From the NCBI RefSeq assembly GCF_019800665.1, contig NZ_JAHVKO010000004.1, forward strand, positions 682,001 through 746,000: 64,000 nucleotides of DNA, written 5' to 3'. The translations under genes were made by a program, and so were the position numbers. Shown here piece by piece: positions 56,420-64,000 of the stretch. Positions within the stretch are counted from its first letter, which is position 1. Each line of letters begins with the position of its first letter. The notes under the pieces are model-generated. The model saw only the letters and a program-made list of their open reading frames with translations. It made no database searches and had not been told where the DNA came from. This DNA is from Microbulbifer agarilyticus. GTDB lineage: Bacteria; Pseudomonadota; Gammaproteobacteria; Pseudomonadales; Cellvibrionaceae.

Positions 56420-56998
56420 ATGAAGACACTGCTTGCGATATTGGCAACAGGTTTTGCGGTCATGCTGGGTGGCTGTGCGCACAGCCCGGTGCAGGTTGAA
56501 ATCAAGCCGCAGGTGAGCGTTGCCGCGGATAATATTGGAGCGGGTTATACCCTTTCCGCCCGTGGTGCCAATCAGCTGAGTAACGACGGCCTCGGTTCGC
56601 TGGGCGGCATCTACTCCGATTCCTCGAATGTGACCCTGGCCAATAATATTGACCGGGCGATTGCCGATGCGCTGTATCAGGGGTTTGAAGCCTGGTCATT
56701 CCGTGCCGTGGAAGGTGGCGGCGATGTGCAGGTGGTAGCGACTCTGACCGACTTGCGCTACACCAGCCCGAATAAGCTCTATACCACCAAAGTCGACTCC
56801 GGCGCGGCGATTCAGCTGCAGGTAACGGTAAAGGGCGCTACATTTTTTGGTAACTACAGCACTAGTGGCAAAGACCGCAACCTGATCAAGCCGAGCCAGG
56901 AAGAGGTGCAGAGCACCATTAACCAGCTGCTGAGCGCTACATTGCAGCGCGCGTTTGAAGATGAAAAATTAAAGTCGTTCTTGCGCCAGCACCTGTAA
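56420..56998 (+). CDS. YajG-family lipoprotein
   Basis: A 192-residue protein with signal and lipobox LGGCAH. It resembles YajG: VEIKPQVSV after the Cys, then the AGYTLSARGANQL strand, ALYQGFEAWSF helix and a TLTDLRYTS strand. These are small envelope lipoproteins without a known activity. The gene follows the copper chaperone by 71 nt on the same strand, with a weak purine-rich site before the ATG. Confidence 0.8.
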   Translation: MKTLLAILATGFAVMLGGCAHSPVQVEIKPQVSVAADNIGAGYTLSARGANQLSNDGLGSLGGIYSDSSNVTLANNIDRAIADALYQGFEAWSFRAVEGGGDVQVVATLTDLRYTSPNKLYTTKVDSGAAIQLQVTVKGATFFGNYSTSGKDRNLIKPSQEEVQSTINQLLSATLQRAFEDEKLKSFLRQHL

Positions 56999-57045
56999 TG
57001 GCAGGGGTTGGTTTTGCGCTGGGCTGAAAATATTTCCTAAAAGTT

Positions 57046-57061
57046 TGTGAATTTACACACA
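57046..57061. promoter_or_regulatory. Weak CRP/Vfr-like site upstream of the PAS-GGDEF-EAL gene
   Basis: TGTGAATTTACACACA matches TGTGA-N6-TCACA at nine of ten fixed positions. It lies about 230 nt before the TTG start, inside a 290-bp gap that is otherwise featureless. Such a match could be chance. Confidence 0.25.
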
Positions 57062-57288
57062 ATTTGTAACAGGGGGTGCCCAAGGGTTACCGCGCCAGCG
57101 CGGAAATCGGTATTATTTTGAGAAGTTTGTTTTCGATCGGAAATTGTCACCGATCCGGTGTACAGTTAATTGCGTATGCAATGCATTCGTTACGGTAACT
57201 GGTTGCGCCGCTCTGAGCATCCTGGCATCTGGCCCTTTGTGCGTTGTAGCAGCGGGCCACTTGCACAGGCGATTGAACTGGATGTCCC

Positions 57289-59082
57289 TTGACTGAATTT
57301 GACTCTCAAAACGCCACCTTTCACGGCCAGCTCGATGCATCGACGCCTGATATGGCGCCCAGTGCACAGATGAGCCCGGCTGCCGCCGAACTGGCGCTGG
57401 CGGAAGTGGCCGATGGCGTAGTGATTACCGATCGCTATGGCCGCATCCGTTACAGCAACCCGCTGGCTGGCGAGCTGTGTGGCAGCCTTGTGGGCTTGCT
57501 GCCCGGTCAGCTTCTGTCGGAATGTCTCAGTCTTGAAGATGACCAGGGTGTGGCATTAGATCTGGCTCTGAATACCGGTGACGCTGCCGCAGAAGAGGTG
57601 CCAAGTCGTCGCGAGCTGCGCGCCAATTTGCGCAGGCAGGGGCAGCGGGGCGCGGACAGTGAGGCAGATCTGGTTGAAATCAGTGTTCAGATAAACAGCG
57701 TTAAAGACGGCATCAGCCTAGACGGTTATGTCGTGGTTCTGCGACACACGTCGGAAGCGCGGCGTATCTCTTCTCGCCTCAGCTGGCAAAGCAGTCACGA
57801 TACGCTCACGCGTCTTCCCAATCGTCAGACATTTGAGCAGGCCCTGCAGCAATTACTCAATCGGGATACCGGCCCGCGCCAGCACCATATCCTGCTGTAT
57901 CTCGATGTCTATCAATTTAAAGTGGTCAACGACACCCTCGGCTACAGCGCCGGCGATGCAATGCTGGTCGCCATAGCCGGCATCCTTACCCAGTGTCTGG
58001 GCAAGAACGATTTATTAGGTCGCGTAGGCAGCGATGAATTTGCTCTGTTGCTTCGCGATTGCACGCTGGAAGAAGCCAAGCGCATCGTCACGCGTCTGCG
58101 CGAGGCGGTGAACGATTTTGTATTCGAGTGGGAAACCAGTGAAACCCGCCCTGCGCTGTCCATCGGTGCGGTGAGTGTTGATGCGCATGCACCACCTTCC
58201 AGTCAGTTGCTGGCAACCGCCAACGATGCGTGTAGTGCGGCCCGGGAACAGGGGCGCAACCGGGTAAAATTCTTTGGTGATTCGCGCAAAGCGCTGGAAA
58301 AACGCCGTGAGAGCACCTGGTTGGCCGAGATCCATGCGGCGATCCGCGATGACCGTCTGATGCTTTACCGCCAGCCCGTGGTCGCGCTGCAGGAAAAAAA
58401 TCGGATTCATCATTACGAAGTGCTGGTGCGTATGCGCGGGCGCGATGGCGACATCATTTCCCCGGGGCTGTTTTTACCGGCTGCGGAGCGCTACGGCATT
58501 ATCGATGATGTGGATCGCTGGGTGATCCGCAAGATCTTCAAGTACATGGCGCTCGAGCAGAGCAGTGGTGCCGGCGGTTTCCACTATGCGATTAATGTCT
58601 CCGGTATCAGTCTCGGTGATGAGTACTTTGCGGATTTTGTGCTGCGTGAGCTGACGGAAGCGGGCGTTGCGCCGTCGCGGGTACAGTTTGAAATTACCGA
58701 AACCAGTGCGATCAACAACCTGGATCGTGCACTGATGTTTATTCACAAGTTGCGCGCGGCTGGCTGCAGTTTCGCACTGGATGATTTTGGCCGCGGCGCT
58801 TCCTCGCTGGCGTATTTGCGTCAGCTGCCGGTGGATTACCTGAAGATCGACGGCTCCTTTGTGCGCAATATGCTCGAAGATGAGATCGACAGTGCGATGG
58901 TGAGTACGGTGGATCACTTGGCCAAGCGCATGGGGATCAGCACCATTGCGGAATTTGCTGAAACTCCGGAGCTGCTCGAGCGGTTGCGTTTGATGGGGGT
59001 GGATTATGCGCAGGGGTTTGGTATTGCCGCTGCCGCCTGCCTGCCCGAGATTAGCGGGCCGCGTCCGACGTCTGTGGATTGA
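57289..59082 (+). CDS. PAS-GGDEF-EAL protein (c-di-GMP turnover)
   Basis: A 597-residue cytosolic protein starting at TTG 57289 without a clear Shine-Dalgarno. A PAS-like domain (VADGVVITDRYGRIRYSN, residues ~38-150) precedes a GGDEF domain (~165-320) whose signature reads GSDEF, with no RxxD inhibitory site seen. The EAL domain (~340-590) reads EVL, with NVSG, EITET and DDFGRGASSLAYL intact but IAEFAET in place of the usual IAEGVET. It is probably a phosphodiesterase with a weak or regulatory GGDEF; this is inference from residues. Hairpin F follows the stop. Confidence 0.88.
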   Translation: MTEFDSQNATFHGQLDASTPDMAPSAQMSPAAAELALAEVADGVVITDRYGRIRYSNPLAGELCGSLVGLLPGQLLSECLSLEDDQGVALDLALNTGDAAAEEVPSRRELRANLRRQGQRGADSEADLVEISVQINSVKDGISLDGYVVVLRHTSEARRISSRLSWQSSHDTLTRLPNRQTFEQALQQLLNRDTGPRQHHILLYLDVYQFKVVNDTLGYSAGDAMLVAIAGILTQCLGKNDLLGRVGSDEFALLLRDCTLEEAKRIVTRLREAVNDFVFEWETSETRPALSIGAVSVDAHAPPSSQLLATANDACSAAREQGRNRVKFFGDSRKALEKRRESTWLAEIHAAIRDDRLMLYRQPVVALQEKNRIHHYEVLVRMRGRDGDIISPGLFLPAAERYGIIDDVDRWVIRKIFKYMALEQSSGAGGFHYAINVSGISLGDEYFADFVLRELTEAGVAPSRVQFEITETSAINNLDRALMFIHKLRAAGCSFALDDFGRGASSLAYLRQLPVDYLKIDGSFVRNMLEDEIDSAMVSTVDHLAKRMGISTIAEFAETPELLERLRLMGVDYAQGFGIAAAACLPEISGPRPTSVD

Positions 59083-59128
59083 TCTATCAATTTGCCGCTT
59101 GGATAGCGTTGAAGTTCTTGTGCTGGCG

Positions 59129-59199
59129 GCAAGGCGCCGGGCAAGGATTTTCAGGGCCGGGCCAGGCGGCCCTCTATGAATCCTTGCCCGGCGCTTTGC
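59129..59199. repeat. Long hairpin F between convergent genes
   Basis: Outer arms at 59129-59149 and 59179-59199 pair at 20 of 21 positions; inside is a second hairpin (59153-59173, 7-bp stem). It resembles elements A-E in the nested outer and inner stems but lacks the conserved core. It lies between the PAS-GGDEF-EAL stop and the kinase stop and has no T-tract. Confidence 0.65.
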
Positions 59200-59223
59200 T
59201 TTCGCGTCTTGCTTCTTGGCTGA

Positions 59224-60228
59224 TTAAACGCTTGCGGTTTGCTCCAGCAATTCCTTGTGCTGCTCCGCACGCAAACGCGGCCCATACTGACTCACCACCT
59301 GCGCTGCCGCCCGGCAGGCCAGTTCGCCGGCATCGGTAAAGCTCATACCGCGATTGATCCCATACAGGAAGGCGCCCGCAAACATGTCGCCGGCACCGTT
59401 GGTGTCGATGGCGTTTACCTTGGGGCTGGATACGCGGTATTCCTGTTCGCCGTCCCACAGCAGCGCGCCGTCGGCGCCCAGGGTGATGGCGAAAGCCTTG
59501 CTGTGTTTGCGCAGAGTCTGTGCGGCTTCCTGCAGGGAGTCGGTGGCGCAGTATTGCAGGGCCTCGTCTTGATTACAGAACAGCAGGTCGACGCCGCCAC
59601 CGATCATTTCTTTCAGACCGTCGTGGAACAGTTGCACCATCATGGGGTCGGATAAGCTCAGAGCGGTTTTTACGCCGCTGGACTCGGCCTGTTCGCGCAG
59701 GGCAATGGCTGCGGCGCGACCAGTGGGTGACGACACCAGATAGCCTTCGATGTAGGCCCAGCGGGATTGCGCCAGTGCATCGCTGTCGAGCTCCTTGACC
59801 GACAGTTCAGCGCTGATGCCGAGATAGGTGTTCATGCTGCGCTCGGCGTCGGGGGTGATCAGAACCAGGCATTTGCCGGTGGTGCCCACGGCGGCGTTGT
59901 TCAGAACCTCCGGGTAGTTCACGCCCGCTGCGGCCAGGTTGTCGCGGTAGAAGTTGCCGTTGGCATCGTCTGCGACCTTGCAGGAGTAGAAGGTGTCGAG
60001 GCCGAAGTAGCTTGCCGCAATGATGGTGTTGGCCCCGGAGCCGCCGCAGGCGTGGCTGGCGGTGACCAGGTGGTTTTTCAAGTCGTCCACCAGCTGTTGC
60101 TGGCGTGCGTCGTCCACCAGGGTCATGACCCCTTTGTCCACGCCGAGGGTCTTCAGGTCGCTGTCGGTGACTTCAATTTCCGTGTCGAGCAGGGCGGCGC
60201 CAATGCCATAGAGTTCATACTGGTGCAT
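59224..60228 (-). CDS. PfkB-family carbohydrate/nucleoside kinase (adenosine kinase-like)
   Basis: A 334-residue ribokinase-fold protein. It opens with YELYGIGAALLDTEIEV, has the GGSGANTIIA substrate loop (residues ~62-71) and the ATP/anion-hole motif DTNGAGDMFAGAFLYG with the catalytic Asp near residue 276. It resembles proteobacterial 'adenosine kinase' annotations; substrate specificity within PfkB is hard to fix. If adenosine is the substrate it would recycle the product of AhcY. It ends 25 nt from hairpin F. Confidence 0.85.
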   Translation of the reverse strand: MHQYELYGIGAALLDTEIEVTDSDLKTLGVDKGVMTLVDDARQQQLVDDLKNHLVTASHACGGSGANTIIAASYFGLDTFYSCKVADDANGNFYRDNLAAAGVNYPEVLNNAAVGTTGKCLVLITPDAERSMNTYLGISAELSVKELDSDALAQSRWAYIEGYLVSSPTGRAAAIALREQAESSGVKTALSLSDPMMVQLFHDGLKEMIGGGVDLLFCNQDEALQYCATDSLQEAAQTLRKHSKAFAITLGADGALLWDGEQEYRVSSPKVNAIDTNGAGDMFAGAFLYGINRGMSFTDAGELACRAAAQVVSQYGPRLRAEQHKELLEQTASV

Positions 60229-60377
60229 GGGGTCGGGAGTCCGTGATTATTGGGCTGTGAATTTGGGAATGCGCGCATTATGGCGGCCACCCGGTCGAGT
60301 GCAAGTTTAGCGCTCGTTGAGCGCTGCGGCCGGTTCCACGGTTTGCTGACACCATGGCGCGTTGTGACTCGTTGGGT

Positions 60378-60405
60378 TTGACTTGTGTGCGGCCGACCTT
60401 ATAAA
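60378..60405 (+). promoter_or_regulatory. Near-consensus sigma-70 promoter for mrcB
   Basis: TTGACT (60378-60383), a 16-bp spacer and TATAAA (60400-60405), five of six matches in each box. The transcript would start near 60412, leaving a ~170-nt leader that contains the tandem repeat. Confidence 0.6.
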
Positions 60406-60439
60406 TGCCGCCTATAACAGCCTATGGTGCGGCTGGGGT

Positions 60440-60472
60440 CCAGTTGTGTACAAGTGCCAGTTGTGTACAAGT
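60440..60472 (+). repeat. Two tandem 16-bp operator-like repeats upstream of mrcB
   Basis: CCAGTTGTGTACAAGT occurs twice (60440-60455 and 60457-60472) with a single base between. Each copy is partly symmetric about TGTACA. The position ~30 bp downstream of the predicted start suits a repressor roadblock or an RNA leader element. Confidence 0.6.
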
Positions 60473-60583
60473 AAGTGTATGCAAACGAGCCCGAGTGATT
60501 AACTAGCTGCGCCGACCACACGTAGGCGCTGTTAGTGACATATTTTACGTTTCTGAGAAGTTTGAAGAGTTACCCGGATATCT

Positions 60584-63247
60584 ATGCCAGCAACAAAACG
60601 TCGTACCCAGAAAAAGCGCGCTAACCGAAAAGAGGGGCGCCTGGGCCGTTGGATCAAGCGGCTGAGCTTGCTGGCCTTGCTCGGCGTGTTGGTGCTGGCC
60701 GGCTATATGGTGTGGCTGGACATGCAGTTGCGCGAGCGCCTCGACAGTCGCCAGTACCAGTTGCCAGCACGGGTGTTTGCGCGGCCGCTGGTCTTGCAGG
60801 AAGGCATGGTGATGCGCCCGGATGAGCTGGAGGCTGAGTTCTCTGCGCTCAACTATAAACAGGCGTCGCCTGTGGATGAGCCCGGCCAGTGGCAGCGCGA
60901 GGGCATGGAATATGTGGTGTGGCGCCGCGATTTTGTGCATGCGGACGGGCGCGAACGGGAAGCCAAGGTAAGCTTCCGCCTGCGCAATGACGAACTGACT
61001 AACTTGCGCGATGAAACTGGCGCTGCGCTGGAGGAGTTCCGCCTGGATGCGGCGCCCATCGGTACGCTGCTTGGCGGCGGTGACGACCGCACACCGGTGC
61101 GCATAACAGAAATCCCACCGTTACTGGGTGCCACGCTGATTGCTGTGGAAGACCAGGATTTCGCCCATCATTTCGGGGTTTCTCCCCGTGGTATTGCCCG
61201 CGCCATGGTGGCCAACTTGCAGGCCGGTACCGTGGTACAGGGTGGTTCAACTATTACCCAGCAGCTGGTGAAGAATATTTTCTTCGACCACAAGCCGAGC
61301 CTGTGGCGAAAATTCAACGAAGCCCTGATGGCGATCCTGATGGAGGTCCATTACGACAAGGCCTACATCCTGCAGGAATACATCAATGAGGTGTGGCTGG
61401 GTCAGCAAGGTAGCCGCGCAATTTATGGCTTTGGTCTGGCGTCGGAATTTTATTTCCACAAGCCTCTCAACCAGCTGGAGCCCCATCAAATGGCATTGCT
61501 GGTTGGTCTCGCCAAGGGCGCTTCCTACTACAACCCCTGGCGTCACCCCAAGCGCGCGCTGGAGCGCCGCAATATCGTGCTCGACGTAATGGAAGAGCAG
61601 GGGCTGATCAGTGAGCAGGATCTGCAACGGCTCAAGGCCAAGCCGTTGGAAGTGGCAACCAAAGGTGCGGCCGCGCAGAACCCCTATCCCGCATTTACCG
61701 AGCGACTGTTAGAAGAGCTGCGCCCCTACTACTCGGTGGAAGAGCTGCGCACCGCCGGCCTGCGGGTTTACACCACGCTAGCCCCCTCCGTACAGAAACT
61801 GGCAGAAGACGCGATTAGCCAGGGTGCCGACAAGCTGGAAAGTGACCGTAACATCGAGGCCGACTCGTTACAGGGCGCCACGGTAATTCTGGAAAATCAC
61901 AGCGGCAATGTGCTGGCGATGGTGGGCGATCGCCGTCCCCACTATCCAGGGTTTAACCGCGCTCTGGAGGCGAACCGTCAAATTGGTTCGCTGATCAAGC
62001 CAGCCATTTATCTCACCGCACTGGAGCGCCCACACGAGTTTAATCTGGCCACTCTGATCGATGATGCACCGATTCGCGAAGTGGCGGCCGATGGTCAGGT
62101 GTGGATGCCGGCGAACTTTGATAATCGCAGCCACGGCCAGGTCCCGCTGTATGTTGCGCTGTCGCGCTCCTACAACCAGGCCACCGCGCGTCTCGGGTTA
62201 GATCTTGGCATTGAAAATGTGCGCGAAACGATTCGCCGGCTTGGTGTCGAAGCGAACTTGCCGCGGGTGCCCTCGCTGTTCCTCGGTGCGGTGGAAATGA
62301 CACCCTTCGAGGTGGCGGGCATGTATCAGACCATGGCCAATGGTGGCGAACATGTGGTGCCACGCACCTTGTTAGCGGTGTCCGATGCGGAGGGTGATCA
62401 GGTGCAGCGTTTCCGCCGGAAAATGAACCGCGGTGTGGATGCGGTGCCGATTTATTTGCTGCGCTATGGACTGGAGCAGGTGATGCGCGAGGGTACCGGT
62501 AAAAGTGCCTACCGTCGCTTGCCTAACAGTGTGCCCTTTGCCGGCAAGACCGGTACCACCAACAATTATCGCGACAGCTGGTTTGCCGGTTTTAGCCCCG
62601 GAGTGACTGCGGTAGTGTGGCTTGGCCGCGACGATAATGAGCGCACCGAGCTGACCGGTGCCACCGGTGCCCTGACGATCTGGACCGATATCATGCGCAA
62701 GCTACCCCACCGTCACGGTCGCATTCAGGCGCCCCGCGGTGTCGAGTGGAAACCGGTGAATCAGAAGGGCGAATATATGGACCCGCGTCACTGTGAGGGT
62801 GGGCGCGAAATTCCGGTGTCGGTGGAGAGCCGCCTGAAGACCGATCCGCGCTGCGAGCGCCGCGGCTGGTTCCGCAACTGGTTTGATCGCGACGACGAAA
62901 ATGTCGCCCCGCGGGAAGATATGAGCCCGGGCTGGGGCATTGACCCGGAGCAGCAACGCCGTGAGCAGATGCAGGAGCAGCGCGAACGGGAACGCCAATT
63001 GCGTGAGCAGTTGGAGCGCGAAGAGCAGTTCGGCCCGGAACAGTATCAGCAGATTCCACCGGATGAGGCGGAGCGTTTGCGCCGCCTTGAGGAGTCCGCG
63101 CGTTTGCAGGAGCAGCGCTACCAGGAGGAAGAGCGGCGCGCGCAGGAAGAGCGACGCCGGTTGGACGAGCGCCAACGTCGCGGCGGTGTGCCGGTGGAAG
63201 ATGCGCAGCCCTGGCCGCCGCAGCAGGACGAAGATCAGTGGCCCTGA
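60584..63247 (+). CDS. mrcB: Penicillin-binding protein 1B (bifunctional transglycosylase/transpeptidase)
   Basis: An 887-residue class A PBP. A basic cytoplasmic N-terminus and one transmembrane helix (LSLLALLGVLVLAGYMVWL) precede a UB2H-like domain, the GT51 transglycosylase (VEDQDFAHHFGVSPRGI, GGSTITQQLVKN) and the transpeptidase with active Ser in GSLIKP, SYN in SRSYNQATA and AGKTGTTNNYRDSWF. The final ~130 residues are a highly charged Arg/Glu/Gln coiled-coil tail ending Pro/Gln/Asp-rich, longer than in E. coli PBP1B. It would be periplasmic. Its promoter region is unusually well defined. Confidence 0.93.
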   Translation: MPATKRRTQKKRANRKEGRLGRWIKRLSLLALLGVLVLAGYMVWLDMQLRERLDSRQYQLPARVFARPLVLQEGMVMRPDELEAEFSALNYKQASPVDEPGQWQREGMEYVVWRRDFVHADGREREAKVSFRLRNDELTNLRDETGAALEEFRLDAAPIGTLLGGGDDRTPVRITEIPPLLGATLIAVEDQDFAHHFGVSPRGIARAMVANLQAGTVVQGGSTITQQLVKNIFFDHKPSLWRKFNEALMAILMEVHYDKAYILQEYINEVWLGQQGSRAIYGFGLASEFYFHKPLNQLEPHQMALLVGLAKGASYYNPWRHPKRALERRNIVLDVMEEQGLISEQDLQRLKAKPLEVATKGAAAQNPYPAFTERLLEELRPYYSVEELRTAGLRVYTTLAPSVQKLAEDAISQGADKLESDRNIEADSLQGATVILENHSGNVLAMVGDRRPHYPGFNRALEANRQIGSLIKPAIYLTALERPHEFNLATLIDDAPIREVAADGQVWMPANFDNRSHGQVPLYVALSRSYNQATARLGLDLGIENVRETIRRLGVEANLPRVPSLFLGAVEMTPFEVAGMYQTMANGGEHVVPRTLLAVSDAEGDQVQRFRRKMNRGVDAVPIYLLRYGLEQVMREGTGKSAYRRLPNSVPFAGKTGTTNNYRDSWFAGFSPGVTAVVWLGRDDNERTELTGATGALTIWTDIMRKLPHRHGRIQAPRGVEWKPVNQKGEYMDPRHCEGGREIPVSVESRLKTDPRCERRGWFRNWFDRDDENVAPREDMSPGWGIDPEQQRREQMQEQRERERQLREQLEREEQFGPEQYQQIPPDEAERLRRLEESARLQEQRYQEEERRAQEERRRLDERQRRGGVPVEDAQPWPPQQDEDQWP

Positions 63248-63278
63248 CGCTGGTCGGTCAGAGCGCTTGAGTCGTTAA

Positions 63279-64000
<722 letters not shown>

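Larger units (their letters stand above)
60229..60583. other. Divergent gap between PfkB kinase and mrcB
   Basis: This 355-bp region contains a near-consensus promoter towards mrcB (60378-60405) and a tandem repeat at 60440-60472. The 120 bp before the mrcB start contain no short ORF with a clear ribosome-binding site. Confidence 0.55.

Overview
The window looks like chromosomal DNA from a marine gammaproteobacterium of the Cellvibrionales type, and a Microbulbifer relative is my best guess. This is an inference from gene content and order: a sahR-metK-ahcY-metF block next to tkt-epd, a dusB-fis-purH-purD block next to accB-accC-prmA, a Gram-negative envelope gene set, and many exported hydrolases with a TonB receptor. 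No database search was possible. No rRNA or tRNA gene, CRISPR array, transposase, prophage or integrase was recognised.

Layout. 1-3.5 kb is the end of an RND efflux operon (adaptor, then permease). 3.7-7.2 kb holds rsmE, a small membrane protein, a HAD phosphatase, an exported protein with an internal duplication, and an OmpA-like lipoprotein. 7.2-12 kb (minus strand) is the activated-methyl cycle: sahR, metK, ahcY, metF. 12.2-16 kb (plus) is tkt, epd and a DTW-domain tRNA-modification enzyme. 16-35 kb is accessory: a metzincin-like lipoprotein, a peroxiredoxin, a YggN-like protein, a TonB receptor facing a tauE-like transporter and a Tat-exported aminotransferase, a large zinc protease, a divergent four-gene locus with an SPFH lipoprotein, DUF350 and a transglutaminase-like protein, a subtilase, a Tat-exported flavin amine oxidase, a CPXCG protein and a hydrolase. 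This block splits epd from pgk and fba, which resume at 35-37.6 kb. 37.7-42.7 kb holds a hydrolase, rarD, serA, a YcgM-like enzyme and coq7. 42.7-52.6 kb is a long minus-strand core block: aroQ, accB, accC, prmA, a zinc-ribbon membrane protein, dusB, fis, purH, purD. 52.9-64 kb holds dsbD, a lipoprotein, a PCu(A)C copper chaperone, a YajG-like lipoprotein, a PAS-GGDEF-EAL protein, a PfkB kinase, mrcB and the 3' part of hemB.

Most striking non-coding signal. Five intergenic elements of 94-113 bp (near 14.3, 41.9, 44.2, 49.95 and 50.15 kb) share one architecture. A 19-29 bp outer inverted repeat of unrelated sequence encloses a short conserved core and an inner hairpin. Core and inner hairpin both fold so that a GGA-containing loop is displayed on the same strand, and the stems differ between copies in a way that keeps pairing. 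All ten loops contain GGA, and several closely match the CsrA/RsmA binding consensus. Two simpler long hairpins (3.6 and 59.1 kb) may be related. All lie in the housekeeping parts of the window and none in the accessory block.

Other points of interest are a perfect palindrome upstream of sahR that is a likely operator, GC-rich hairpins in both gaps of metK-ahcY-metF, a near-consensus mrcB promoter followed by two tandem 16-bp operator-like repeats, and the accessory pairing of an exported PLP enzyme with a TonB receptor and a TauE-like exporter.
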